The notes below the pieces were generated by a model. That model had not been told where the DNA came from. It saw nothing but the letters and a program-made list of their open reading frames with translations, and made no database searches. Below, one piece after another: positions 44,843-56,400 of a DNA stretch of 64,000 nt (within the stretch, counting starts at the first letter, position 1; each line of letters starts with the position of its first letter). The DNA comes from Aaosphaeria pasadenensis (taxonomy: Eukaryota > Ascomycota > Dothideomycetes > Pleosporales): positions 124,001-188,000 of the forward strand of contig JAKLMB010000034.1 in NCBI GenBank assembly GCA_022813625.1, given 5' to 3'. The translations under genes and the position numbers were made by a program.

Positions 44843-46330
44843 TCAGCCCGCGTAGGCTCCGACCCTCTCCACTCTGCCTCTGCAGCTCCCCTGTCACACC
44901 AGCCGCATGATACTAGTATCCGGGGTACTTCCGCCTACAGTGGCGACACGGCACTGCCCGGCCTCGGTCGGGATTCACGATCTGCCAGTGTTGTAGACTC
45001 GAACACTGAATCCCACATACCTGGTTCAAACTTCCCCAGTCCTCCTACTCTCCTCAGCCCTACAAATACCCCGCAGGCCACTTCTGGAAGTGCAGGGCGT
45101 TCCTGCAGGCGCAACTCCGCTATCTCTTTCGGTCGCCAAAAGTATTTCTGTACACACTCTCACCTTCACGATGAGGTGGTCCGTTTCAGGCACAAGCATG
45201 ACTGGAAGCGGCATGAGAGAGACTTCCATGAGACTGGTTCTGAATATACCTGTCCAGTGCCCGATTGCGTATCCGTGTTCTCACGAGAACGCGATTTCCA
45301 GAAGCATTGTTGCAAAGTGCATCGTATCAAGGATCCAGCAATTACATCTCGCGTCCATCGGAAAATGCCGGAGAAGCGATACTACGCCTGTGGGTTTGAG
45401 AACTGCTGGAAGTTAACCACGACTTTCGACGATTGGTGCGATCATGTCGCCAGATGCATGAAAGAAGGCGGCAAGGAGTGGAGCAACGATGCCCAAATGC
45501 TCAACCTAATGAGACAGCCAGATGTCGCGGAGATATGGTCTGAAGTGGTGTCGACTGGATCCTCCCACTATCACATCTCCCCTGCCCAGCTTACGTGGGA
45601 CCCTAAAGCTTCTCGACTGTACAAGGAGATGCTGGAGTGTCGAACTTACGGACACGATCTCAGAGGCTTTCTCAAGATGGTGTGGATGTTCGGTGCCCCA
45701 TTGCATACAGTTTCCCCAGGTTCTCTTTCTGACGTCACTGCAAATGCCTACAATATCCAACCGATGCCTCAATATGTTGGTACTCAAAACAATATGAACG
45801 GCAACGAGACAGGCAACGAACATTTCAAATTGGCACCATCTCCACGCCCCCGCGGATTCTCCAGCCAGACTCAGAGCCCACAGGAATTCTTTCAGTCGTT
45901 CGTAGGCGACACTAGTATCGACAACACCCTGGACACAACGAACAATCGAATGAGTGTCGCCATGACCGAAGCCCCTCCATTTGTGACAGCGCATGATACC
46001 AATATCAACGAGTATCCGCCTTTCGCAATGTCTAATGACGGGGGCATGACAGTGGAAGATGTACTTCTTTCCCAACCACACTTTGCGACGCCGCCGGTGC
46101 CGTATTTCGACGAAGCGATGGGCTCTTCAACAACGGGGCAATGCGAATCGTCTCCTAAGCGCCGCAGCTTCGCTCGCCTGAGTAGAGACATTTTCCATCA
46201 CTTCAAGTCTGACCAGTCCTCTGCCTCGCCGATGCCAGGAATGTCCCAGATTGCCTCGACTACGTCGGTGACTCATGGGTCTCCTCGTCGCTCGAACTAC
46301 GAAGTTTTGGTACCCTATTCATTGGTTTGA
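44843..46330 (+). CDS. C2H2 zinc finger transcription factor, paralog of 28099-29940 (5' end unresolved)
   Basis: An open frame of 495 codons without an ATG before the fingers. The real start must lie in an upstream exon, with a likely acceptor at 44885 after a pyrimidine tract. The zinc region parallels the other C2H2 gene step by step, and the shared phrases are DWKRHE...HETG, CPVPDC, YACGFENC and WCDHVA. Unit 1 reads CTHSH where the paralog has CTYC, so the second ligand Cys is missing. Unit 2 is complete (C-x4-C...H-x4-H). Unit 3 ends H-x3-C instead of H-x3-H. A helical segment (LNLMRQPDVAEIWSEV) follows, then a disordered tail with RRSFARLSRDIFHHFK. It is likely a diverged duplicate with changed DNA recognition (inference). 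Confidence 0.8.
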   Translation, partial: SARVGSDPLHSASAAPLSHQPHDTSIRGTSAYSGDTALPGLGRDSRSASVVDSNTESHIPGSNFPSPPTLLSPTNTPQATSGSAGRSCRRNSAISFGRQKYFCTHSHLHDEVVRFRHKHDWKRHERDFHETGSEYTCPVPDCVSVFSRERDFQKHCCKVHRIKDPAITSRVHRKMPEKRYYACGFENCWKLTTTFDDWCDHVARCMKEGGKEWSNDAQMLNLMRQPDVAEIWSEVVSTGSSHYHISPAQLTWDPKASRLYKEMLECRTYGHDLRGFLKMVWMFGAPLHTVSPGSLSDVTANAYNIQPMPQYVGTQNNMNGNETGNEHFKLAPSPRPRGFSSQTQSPQEFFQSFVGDTSIDNTLDTTNNRMSVAMTEAPPFVTAHDTNINEYPPFAMSNDGGMTVEDVLLSQPHFATPPVPYFDEAMGSSTTGQCESSPKRRSFARLSRDIFHHFKSDQSSASPMPGMSQIASTTSVTHGSPRRSNYEVLVPYSLV

Positions 46331-47655
46331 TTGACTTCCGGAGTTATTGTCGGTCTCGATTGCTCAACATTAGCAGCAACAAACTTCAACCAGCATCATA
46401 CAGCCAGTTCAACATCCCACCCTGGCAAAATAACGTTCTATTGCCCTTTTTCATTCGCTTTTAATGCCCCACCTTCCAATCGTTCATTTCTACAGCCAAG
46501 CTGCTCTCCAGGTACCGTCGTCTATCGCATCTCGCGGTGTGTCTCGGCAGGAGTTACATACCTACAACGTTTTAATATCCCTATTTCCTTCCTCTATCAC
46601 CCTTCCACCCCTTCCCTTCTCACATTCTTCTCATCCACACGAACTGTACAACACCATGGTGCATTTCTGTCAAAAAAAAGCTTCTCACATATAGACTGTA
46701 CCCACACGGGCACATATTACCATTGTAATACCCCCCCTTCTTTCCTTCCTGCACTTTCCAGCGTCGTCGTTACAAGGAGTTTCGGTCTTGATTTTTTCTT
46801 TTTTGGGCATACGTGGAATACATCAACGCAGGGCGCGGTGCGCAGGCGTGAGGCGTGGGGTTTCAGTGCATACACCTAGATACCTACGAGTTTTATGACA
46901 CTTATGTTCCAATCATGAGGATCATGACTCGTATGCAGGGGGAAATCACACGACCTTTTTCTTTTTTTTCTTTTGTCTCGCGACAAAAATGTTTACCATA
47001 ATTTTAGACAAAGGTAGATAGGGGATTCGGTTTTTGCATAATTTGAGCGCAATTGGCTGCTTTTTTTCTTCTTCATGGATTATGGCATAGAATGTATGGA
47101 TACATCCTCCTCCACTGTTGCTGAAGAATTCTCGACGTGATGACTGTCTGATGCAAACGACTCATACACAGAATAGTACTGCGGATTTCTAAACATATGA
47201 CACGCGTATAAACGTCCTACCGAGAAACAACCGCCGCGTACGGTGCCATCTTATGCACACACCGCAACCGCACCATATGTCAACCAAGCCTCCACCCTCC
47301 CCTTCGAACACCTACCAGGCCCGTTGTTGGACTCGTGGAATGCCTGCATACAGAGAGGTGAAGACGTGGTGTTTTGGATGCTGGCGGTGGATGAGAGTGG
47401 ACTATGGGATTTCTCCTGGAGCTTGTCTTGCGGCGACTGCTTTGGTGGGTAATCACTCTTCGTGATGTGTGTGTGTGTGTGTGTGTGTTCATACGTGCAA
47501 AAAGGATTATCCGAACAAGAAGCAAAACAGATCAATAAATAATAACAACAGCAATCTAACTCCTACGGCTATGCCAGGACAATTGTTCCATCCACCTTGT
47601 GTGGGAACAGCTCTTCGAGAAATAGGCTCGAGTTTCATTAGTGCGCAGATTTCCT
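46331..47655. other. Intergenic region
   Basis: 1.3 kb with pyrimidine-rich sequence around 46560-46800 (C2H2 3' UTR) and a (tg)n run at 47466-47488. No supported gene. Confidence 0.5.
47466..47488. repeat. (TG)n microsatellite
   Basis: About 11 uninterrupted tg dinucleotides. A candidate polymorphic marker. Confidence 0.95.
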
Positions 47656-48323
47656 CTATCTTCCTTGTCCCTGCTGTTGCTTTCTCTGTCGCTCAAGCTT
47701 CGCTTTCTTATACTTCTCACTCTCGTAATTCGGATTCTTGACTTGAGCGATATCCAATTTCCTCGACTCGTACTCCATCTGCTCAAGCTTCTTCCTCTCA
47801 CGTTCCTTGTCTTTGGGGTTCTGCGCTTTAACCTTCCCACCCTGTCCTCGACCGCGGACGAGAGGTGCTTCGCCCATGGCCTCCATCCTCGAAAAGTATT
47901 CCCAGTTCGCAGCAGAGTATAGCGACTCATACCTATCAAATTCAGCCAGTCCGTCACGTACCTCTGAAAACCGATAAAACTTTGAAAAGTAACTCACACC
48001 AGCCTGTCGCCACCGGGATCGTAATAAGTTACATGAGGCGCCGAGCCACTCATTTTCCACGAAATCTGTCCGCCTCTAGCGCCGCCTTGACAAGGGAAAA
48101 TCTTGTCGTAGCCTTGCCACTGGCGACCGTTGTACGTATCCGTAAACCCGCATAAAATCATCCCCGTGCTGGCCATGATTTCGAAGGTTATTGTCCCCGC
48201 CGTTGGACTTCCACGACCGTCCGGGCGGGCCATGACCTGGTGTCCTTTAACCTTGACGGGGTTGTTTGCCAGGACTGAGGTTATGGGAGCTGCGAGGAGA
48301 AGGAGCGTCGTGAAGGAAACCAT
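47656..48323 (-). CDS. Small secreted protein with charged C-terminal extension (exon join uncertain)
   Basis: Exon 1 starts at ATG 48323 with a signal peptide (VSFTTLLLLAAPITSVLA, cleavage likely after VLA). A small domain follows with two cysteines (MILCGFTD and KIFPCQGG) and the strand motif GRQWQGYDKIFP. Read alone it stops at 47994. A second block (47961 or lower to 47656) has strong coding character: GLAEFDRYESLYSAANWEYFSRM, then a Lys/Glu/Arg-rich helical tail. It has no ATG of its own, so it is probably the last exon. Joins that keep the frame are a 50-bp intron with a gtggcg donor or a 38-bp one with gtgtga; neither is a strong signal. The alternatives are two genes or a retained-intron isoform. 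Confidence 0.6.
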
Positions 48324-48975
48324 TTTGATGTCCGGAGAGATGATTTGGGCGTTTTGGTATGAAAAATAGAAATTGCAATTGGAATGTTCGAATGAACGAA
48401 CGTGTAAATGAATGAATGAATGAAAAAAATGAATGTGGTGGTTGGAAAATGAATGACTGTTGTGTTGTGTGTTCACGGCTATTCTTGCAGACCAGCAAGT
48501 ACTCCTATATATACTGTAATTCTTGTCCCCCGACGGAATATTAATTATTGCACCGTATTTACAATGTAGATCTACGGGAGGACACGATATTATTTTCCAC
48601 CACTATTGTAGATCCGATGTGGATCGGTGTTGTGCCGCATACCGAGCATCGGACGAGATCAGCACAACTGCACGGCTGTTGTGGTCTATTATATTCAGTA
48701 ACATCCGTGATAGTCGGCAAGTCCGCAAAGAAGGCCGCTATATATACGAGGAGAGTTCACTGAATTCGTAGGTTTTAATAGGTACAGCGAAAACCTTCGG
48801 ACAATTGAATCGGACGATCATAGGACGATCATTCCGAATTTCTTTGCAAGCGGCGGCTATTGCAATGCTTGTATCTCGTGGATCAATGCCGTGATGCATT
48901 CCGTGTTACGGACATCAATGATTGACTATAAGCGTACTACAATTGTGAAGAGCTCATGTATTCAATTTGGCCACC
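48324..48975. other. Intergenic region with (aatg)n leader repeat
   Basis: Upstream sequence of the secreted protein gene. Near 48390-48435 it has a run of aatg and aacg units in the probable 5' UTR. No gene was seen to 48975. Confidence 0.55.
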
Positions 48976-49182
48976 CTACATGGCTATCCTGCGCACGTTG
49001 TAATTTATCTTTACTCGAAAAGTCCGCAAACCTACCACCATCCTTCCTTCTATCCCGGAACTATTAGCCAACTCTTGTAGCCTCTGATACTCCTCCTCCA
49101 GACTCTTCACATCATCATCCCGTGTCGGAGCATCAAACCCAATTATCCTCGAGCTGCAGAACTTCCTAGTCAAAGTGTGCAA
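48976..49182 (-). pseudogene. Displaced 3' segment of the F-box gene
   Basis: A short frame reading KFCSSRIIGFDAPTRDDDVKS then EEYQRLQELANSS looks like a final exon of the F-box gene. However, it cannot be joined to it without crossing a stop or changing frame. A plausible acceptor (catag) lies just above it at about 49190. It may be evidence that the gene is broken, or of an intron I could not place. Confidence 0.4.
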
Positions 49183-49265
49183 GTTCCGCTATGACTGTAG
49201 ACTTGATGTTAGCCATCGAGACTTAAGGAATATCTACAGCAAAGGTTGTTGCAGTGTATTACCAT

Positions 49266-50354
49266 CTAAGTTCCAATATGCTTTCTGTCTCGAATATCCC
49301 CGTATTGCCTCAGATGCTCGCTGAACGATGCTGCTGTGTACAGTCGTCTGTGCAGTCGTTGGTAGATTCTTCTCAGGCTCATTACCGGGTTGGCGTGATG
49401 ACTCAGTGTCTGAATGTCAAACTGATTCAGTAGGCAGTTGTCGTGACAACTAATGCATCCAATACAATAAGCACCGTACTCTGGCTCGCGGGTGGCTTTG
49501 TTTAGCCATGGCATGCGAATGATTCCCATAAAACGCATCGGATTTCCTTCAACAGCATCATGGGGATATAGATGTCGAGGCAGATATGTGCCGTTAGCGG
49601 AGGCTTGAAATGCTTTAATATTATGCTCTTGTAATTCCTGGGCGTAAGCATTTGACGCATATCTTCTCATGGCGCCGGGGGACCCGTGCAACGCAACACC
49701 TGCGCGATAGGCAGATCCAGAATCTACCAAGACTAGTCGTTTTGGTCGACTCAATTGCTCTCGTGAGTATTTGCCTGGAATACTCCTCATGGAGGGCAAT
49801 GTCTTGAGGATCTTTCGGTCGATCCCAAATTTTCGTCTCGCGTCGCAATACCTCAAAGGTAAATATTTTTCCTTTGCCGTGAAACAGTGGAAGCAAACAC
49901 GACTACAAGTAAGGACGTAGAGGTAGCCAGCGAAGGTGCCGCAATGCTCACATTCGGACGTGCATAATTGCTCGTACAAGGCTTTGCAGGATATCAAATG
50001 CCCTGTTTCGGCTCTCAGAATACCAAAGAGTGCATTTGGTGCATGCATGACGATCGCTTTAAACTCGGGAATGGATTCCACAACATCTGCGGCTCGTCGG
50101 TTGATGTGTCGGAATTTTGTAAGAGTGGATACGTCAAGATGGGAGAGCGATTCCTGAAGCAACTCGAGGGGAAGAACATCCAGGGTACCGAGGCCGAATT
50201 TAGCTGTTTTGGACCTGTATTCATTGCGGATCGTGAGTCCTGCGAGTGGGAGATTGTCGTCCAGGGTAAAGTCTTTGACTTTTTGGGGGTAAAAACGAGG
50301 GTACTTGTAGGTCAGGGCTTCGAACCGTGATTTGCTGAGTGACCTTTCCTCCAT
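49266..50354 (-). CDS. F-box protein, 3' end probably disrupted
   Basis: F-box proteins recruit targets to SCF ubiquitin ligases through Skp1. From ATG 50354 the frame runs 362 residues. The F-box is at about residues 57-100 (LDVLPLELLQESLSHLDVSTLTKFRHINRRAADVV, typical of the fungal family). A Cys-rich piece follows (CEHCGTFAGYLYVLTC then CFHCF), and a long C-terminal domain. An upstream ATG at 50465 would add a repeat-encoded Ser/Ile stretch and is less likely. Near 49291-49297 the familiar ending continues in another frame (SRQKAYWNLDG), suggesting a one-base loss; the present frame then stops at 49266. It may be a recent pseudogene or contain a sequence error. Confidence 0.7.
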   Translation of the reverse strand: MEERSLSKSRFEALTYKYPRFYPQKVKDFTLDDNLPLAGLTIRNEYRSKTAKFGLGTLDVLPLELLQESLSHLDVSTLTKFRHINRRAADVVESIPEFKAIVMHAPNALFGILRAETGHLISCKALYEQLCTSECEHCGTFAGYLYVLTCSRVCFHCFTAKEKYLPLRYCDARRKFGIDRKILKTLPSMRSIPGKYSREQLSRPKRLVLVDSGSAYRAGVALHGSPGAMRRYASNAYAQELQEHNIKAFQASANGTYLPRHLYPHDAVEGNPMRFMGIIRMPWLNKATREPEYGAYCIGCISCHDNCLLNQFDIQTLSHHANPVMSLRRIYQRLHRRLYTAASFSEHLRQYGDIRDRKHIGT

Positions 50355-50388
50355 TTGAGCTTCTGATTCCCTGTAGCTGGGAGATAGA

Positions 50389-50516
50389 GATGGACGTAAG
50401 AGATGGATGTAAGAGATGGACGCAGAGATGAACGCAGAGATGGACGCAGAGATGGACGTAGACATGGATGTAGACGTGGATGCAGAGATGGATGTGGATA
50501 TGGATGCAGAGATGAA
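50389..50516. repeat. 12-nt minisatellite (gagatggacgca-like units)
   Basis: About ten imperfect 12-nt units with core gagatgga. It covers the 5' leader of the F-box gene and in one frame encodes an artificial Ser/Ile repeat. Confidence 0.9.
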
Positions 50517-51462
50517 TCAATGTTGAAGGGTCCTTTTATGCAAGATGGCCGTCTCTACAATAAATCCCCGTACCAACATTGCAAGACTCTAGCCTGGCCA
50601 TTCTGGGCTTCAATCGTTCAACATGACCAGGTACTTGGGTCCCAGCCAATACAACCACATCGATTCTCGTCCCGTTTAAGTACATAGCCTATGAGAGGAA
50701 TGTATCTTTGAAGTGAGTCTTTACCAAAATCGTCTATTGTCGCATATACGTGGCCTTGGATAGAGTGCATCACAGGCTCAACTCACAAGCTGATGATAGA
50801 GACAGGTTGGTGGCTAGAGAGCTTGCCCATTCTTCTTGGGAGGTTGATTTGTAAGACGTTATCTTCTCTGGATGTCCGTCTTTGCAATGCTGGCATCTGC
50901 TGCTCTTGAGTAGTCTTGACACATCCTAGTACACTACAGTGTCCAGAAGGGAAGACCAAAGGCCATATCCAACTGGCAAGGGAGAGTGAGTAATGTTGCT
51001 GCTTCTCTAACGAACCGAAGACGAAGCCAGATTCCATGAATGAGATCGGCTTCGAGCTACGATCCCAGACTCATGGCTGCAGGGTTCTGGGCCCGAGAAC
51101 CAGGATTGAAAAACGATGAGGGACCTAACTATACCATTATCACTCGACTAAGGCTGAAGCTCAACTGAACTATCATACATTAGAATATTGACAGGGTTTT
51201 ATTTCCTCAAGGACCGAACTTAACAAAAAATCTACCGTTCATTTACACTTCGGCCTATTGATGTGCTCATAATGAATGCAGACTTCCCTGGATGACAATC
51301 TTTATGCAAAGGTACCGCGGATGACATGTATCAAACAACTGAATCATTACAACATCGTTAATCATTTACAGACCCCACCCCTTTCCCATCCCATTCCCTA
51401 TCATAATTAAACATTAAACATTACTCCTCCTCCTCTTCCATCTCTCCCCATCATCCCTCCCT
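50517..51462. other. Intergenic region
   Basis: About 0.95 kb between two minus-strand genes. No gene, RNA or clear repeat. Confidence 0.55.
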
Positions 51463-52101
51463 TCAAACTAACTCAAGCGCATCGCCCCCCTTCTTCGCCC
51501 CCCTCTCCCGCCCCCAATTCACACCCTGCGCGGTACCCCCCTCCCTCTCCAACGCCCTCCTCCTCTTCACCCCCCAAAAGCTCAGCACCCACGCGACGCC
51601 AAAGCCCACCGCCAACACGCTCGCGAGCCCCGTCTCCGCGAACCCCAGAGCGTCCCAGCGATCCCGCATATCGAAGCTGTACTCGTTAGAGTACGTCGCG
51701 ATGGCCGTATACACAGCCGAGAACGTCCACAGGCCGAATAAGACGAAGGTGGAGAGGTTGGCGAAGAGCGGGTGGAAGGGTTTGAGCAGAATGACGGGGG
51801 TCGTGACGAGGATGAAGAGGGACTGCGCCATGATTTGCATGCCGGAGCGGAGGTAGAATCCCAATCTATCTTCATGTTAGTTGCTGATGAGGGAGGGAAG
51901 GAGGGGAGGGGAGGGGACGTACACATCGTTGTCGACGTTCCAGTGCTCGGGGACCCATTTCTTGAAGAGGTTGATCTCGACGACGGAGAGGATGAAGTAG
52001 GGGATGAAGATTATGTTTGAGGCGAAGATGATGTAGATTGTGCCTTTTTGCGGGCCTTGCCATTGCGGGTGGGAGAGCGCGCCACGGGAACTGCCCAGCA
52101 T
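51463..52101 (-). CDS. Four-helix integral membrane protein of unknown function
   Basis: Exons 52101-51923 and 51865-51463 join across gtacgt...gatag to 193 residues. Four hydrophobic helices are evident: TIYIIFASNIIFIPYFILSV (about 21-40), MAQSLFILVTTPVILL (72-87), STFVLFGLWTFSAVYTAIA (98-116) and GLASVLAVGFGVAWVLSFWG (138-157). The tail is basic, with KRRRALER. It resembles small fungal membrane proteins without assigned function. Codon use in exon 2 is very GC3-rich. It may act in the secretory system, but nothing in the sequence says so. Confidence 0.8.
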
Positions 52102-53455
52102 GGTGGATGGTTGTGTTCTTTAACTGAACGTCTTCGGTGGTGGTGGTGGTGGTGGTGATTTGTGTATGGAGATCGTGATATTGATGCGTAGACGTATGTA
52201 TGCGTATCTTATAACAGTTTTGTTATTCGAAAATGATGTAGTTCGTTCTGTTCCAATGTATGTCTTCACCAACCATCTAAACCACAGACCCCGTACCACA
52301 CTCCGCACTTTATATCCCCCCATGATGCCAAAATTGCACATCTAAGCCTCACAGCAAGCCTAAAGCCAAGTCCCTCTGCCAGCCCGCCGCACGCTGTACC
52401 ACGTCGATCCTTGCATCACTCAAAAATCCTCCGAACAAGGCGATCACCGCCCCCCCAGCGAATCGAAGTCCTGGGATCTTCTCGTGAAACACTGTAATTG
52501 GGACCTGGGGGTTGAATAAGGCAGCCCATTGCGGTGCGACGCCAAGGAGCGGCAGGCAGGTTGATTTAAGGGTATGACATGATTGCGATGGCAAGGCTGA
52601 TCGAGCGAGCCCTCCTCTCATACACTCTTCATTCTATCTATCTCTTTCGCAATATCCCTTCCAATTCCCACTCACCAACAAGATATGTAATTCATAAATC
52701 CGGAGCGACAAAACACTCTCGTGGTCCATCGCGACGTCGCAACTTGCGCAATACCCCAACTCGCACCAAAAATAGTTCACAACCCCGACCAATCACCACG
52801 TCCCTGCGCCTACATCGCCTAAACGACCCGCCCACCCGCCTAATGCCTGCGCCTGCGCCCTCGAGACAACGCAACGTACGATGATCCTCCCCCGAGATTT
52901 ACAGGTAACTTGCACTTTTGCGTTTAGCGAGGTGCATACTTGATTTGCACTTGCCGTCCCTGCGTTTTCGGGGGATTTTGATGTAGGCTTGGCGTAGCTT
53001 AGATTGGCTGGGAGAGGCTTTGCACAGGGAGGTGGGTTATACGAGGCTGTTTTCCTCCCCTGGCTGCTAGGTAGCTGGCTGGCTAGTCGTGAGTCGTGAC
53101 AAGTATTGAGATTGTGAATCGATGTTATGTTATGTAAAGCTAATGCAGTTGAGGTGACGTCTATGTTGAGATATTGTGGCCGACCCGAAGGCAACGGACG
53201 GTAGTGTTTCATTGACGAAAAGGGTTTTGCTTTTGTGGTTGAATAAATCTTCGGTGCCTCAAACATCAGACCTTACAATGAATGATGCTTGTGATGATGG
53301 ATTGATGGAACGGCTACAGTTTATCAACGAGGCCCACAATCGCGAAGTGTACTGAAGCCACCACATGCATTTCAATTGCGAAGTCGCGAATATAATCATA
53401 ACAAAAAGATATTTTTGTCTACCCTCATTACGGAGTACTTCAAGCAAGCAACCCT
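52102..53455. other. Intergenic region
   Basis: 1.35 kb with a (ggt)n tract at 52136-52158 and an exact TACGGAGTA at 53429-53437. A minus-strand frame 52349-52621 (FNPQVPITVFHEK, LRFAGGAVIALFGGFL) looks slightly coding and might be a gene relic, but no start or partner exon is visible. Confidence 0.5.
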
Positions 53456-56400
53456 TCAATCCCAAAGATAATCCTTCCAACTGCCCCCTCTCCCCCCTCC
53501 CTTCCCACCCTCGTGAATCCTCGCCGTCGCATTCCCCGGATCATAATTCGCGTTCCCCAAACCGTACGTATCCTCTGGCTTCGAAGACGAAGGCGTGCGA
53601 CCGCCGCGATCCGCGTCCCCCACCATGCGGTCGTCGCTCACGAGCCTCCCCCACTCGAGCAGCAGGCGGAAGAGGTAGACTTCCATGTCATCTTTCCTGA
53701 GGACTTTGGCTGCCCACTCGCGGCCCTGGCGAGCGATGTCCTGGGCCTCACGCTCGCGGCCCTCCCAGACTTTCCCGCCGAAGTATTTCCCGACGTCGTT
53801 GCGCCAGCCGCCGAAGTATGCGAGCACGCTGAAGAGGTCGTGCAGGCGGAGGTCGATGGGGATGAAGTGGTGCCAGGCGGTTACGCGGCCCTCGTACCAC
53901 TGGCGGAAGAGGGCGGTCTTGAGGACTGCGGAGTTGGAGTGCAGGAAGGGGATGAAGCGGCCTGAGAAGCCGGCGCCGTCGGCGTCGAAGAGGTATCGGT
54001 AGCGCCAGTGCTGTTCGAAGGGAACGCTTTGCTCGGACGGGAGGGGCGAGAATTCGGTTGTTTGGATGTCGCAGTCGTTGCCGCCGCAGTGAGTAATTGG
54101 GGCCACAAAGGCAATGTCAAGTTTTGTGGCGAGCTTTTCGAGGATGGTGGAAGGATGGCGGGTGACTGTGGAAAACTTGGGTGTGTTACGGCCCAGTGGG
54201 AGTGATATGAGGTGGTTCGGCGTGGCGGGATCGGTGGAGTTGTTGGCAAGATGGACGAGACGTTGACGAAGCATGCCTTTCCATCCACCCCAACCTGTGC
54301 TGACTCCTTCCGTCGTGGTACCCCGCCAGAACAAGATGTTTTCTTTCTGAGAGAAGACTGGATCTGGAAACTCGGCGCTGGTGGTATATTGCGTCTTGTC
54401 GAGGTAGTTCCAAGGAGAGGGGATGCGAACATCAGCATAGCCCGTTGCTTTGCTTTGGCTGAAGATGGGGATTAGAGCGTGGGTACCGACCATGGCGGAA
54501 GGACTGATGTGGAGTCCATGAAGGTCAGCGAGATCCGGCTGGTGGCATGGATTTGCGGACAAAGACCAGTTGGACACAAATAGCCCTGCTGAATGTGGAG
54601 CGGCACAGGATGTACAAAGTTCCTGTTTGTTCCAGTATGACTTGGTAAGAGCAGGAGAGCCCGGTGGACAGGAAATGGAGCCGTGGGAGTGGAATGTCGG
54701 ATTGTAGCCGGGATAGTAAGTGAATCTGTCGTGTGGCTCAGACATGTCAGGGTTGGGCTTCTGCCGGCCGAAGTCATCGAAACCATCATACTTCTCCCAT
54801 TGGGGTCGCGCTTTTTGCAATATTCTATACGGCACGACGACCCGAGACTCGTCATTGAGATTCATAGCCAACTCCATATCTGGAAGTTGTGCGACAAAAG
54901 GCTCCATCATCTTTATGACACCATCAGCCATCCAGCCATGCGTGCCAGGAAATTCTCCAAACGCCTCAGCCTTGCCGCCCTTCACCCGAATTCCCGCAAG
55001 GTTTTGATTGTTATTGATGATATCGGTCGTCCTTTGCCGAAGCTCAGCTGGGCTCAAAGCAGAAAATGGTGCGAGGTCCTCCTGGATATTGTCAAAGTCG
55101 TCGATGACGATCGAGCCTTTCTGAACTGCAAATCCGTACCACTGGTCAAATCCAGGCGGCGGTTCTCGTCCATATCGAATCCTGTAATTCTTCTCTGCCA
55201 GCTTCAGCGAATCACTTTGGTGCGCTTGATAGGCCCAGGAACTGTGCTGATTCTTGGCTTTGACGATGAGTTCGGTAATGGGATGCTCCCAGACGCTACC
55301 GGTGGAAGTATTTGACCGGATGTTGAACATGGCTATTGTCATCAGAGACAACGCAGAGAGGAGTAGAAGAATCTGGTATCGTCCAGTCCGCATCGATATC
55401 TTTGGTTTGAAGTTGAACTCCATTCCGGAGTCAGAGGTCACATAAAGAAACACGGCCAGCGTAACCAGTAGAAAATGAAAGGCGAAAGAAAATACGGATT
55501 TCGGTGGAAATCCATATGAAGTGTTCATAGAAAGTAGACTCAGGATCTGGACATATGCAAAGGTGAAGGTCACAATGAAGAAGGTTGCGACAAAGCCGTA
55601 TTCGCGTGACTGATCCGTCATTAACAATGCACGAGCATGGCAATCGATGAGGGTTACTTACGGTGAAAAGGAAACACAGTATCATGAAGGGTATCGCGAA
55701 GCACAAAACAAGGGTATCGTGAAAATAGTGTACAGGAGTCGTAAGGAACCATTGTCGATGTTCGGGTTGTCGAAGGAAGAGAATTAGACCCGTAAAAGCA
55801 AGTAGGAGGGACGCAAACTGATCTAGTGAGCACGTTGAATCAAGCATCGAGAATGGGATGAGCCTACAATAAGCACCAAGCCTACGAGGACAGCACTCTT
55901 GGCGGTACTCGTCGTTGAGGGGGCACAGTCATTGTTGTTCGATCCGCGCTCGCTGAAGAGGTTATAAACCACTATAAGAGCTGCACAATCAAGCAGCAGT
56001 CCAGCGAGTTGTAGTCTCGGTATCAATGCAATTGCCCCATTCGAGATTGTGCAAACTGCTGTTGAGGGCCATTCGGTCGCTTTCAACTCGGATCGCATTA
56101 CAATCCACACCAAAATAGCTGGAAGCACAAAGCGCGTAGAGCTCCCATGAATAATTTGTGTCACGACTTCCCCGAGCGAACGGGGTTGTCGCAAGATTTT
56201 GGATGCGCATGTTTTGAGGTCGCGACTCCCAATATATATAGCGAAAAGGAGAGGCAACAACGGTAGGTATGAAGGTCGGGCGCATTCGATGTCTTTCAGT
56301 ATCCGCCATGTCACAGCTACTCGCGCGCATGCGAGGAATGAAAGTGCGATTGCGAGTAGCACACGCGTCGTCATGTCCAGACGGTTCCGGTCTGTCGAGG

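Noticed and set aside
47251..47535. Short frames around the TG microsatellite
   Set aside because: Thr/His runs come from the dinucleotide repeat; no other support.
50389..50516. Possible CRISPR-like array
   Set aside because: The units are contiguous 12-nt degenerate repeats without spacers, and the genome is eukaryotic.
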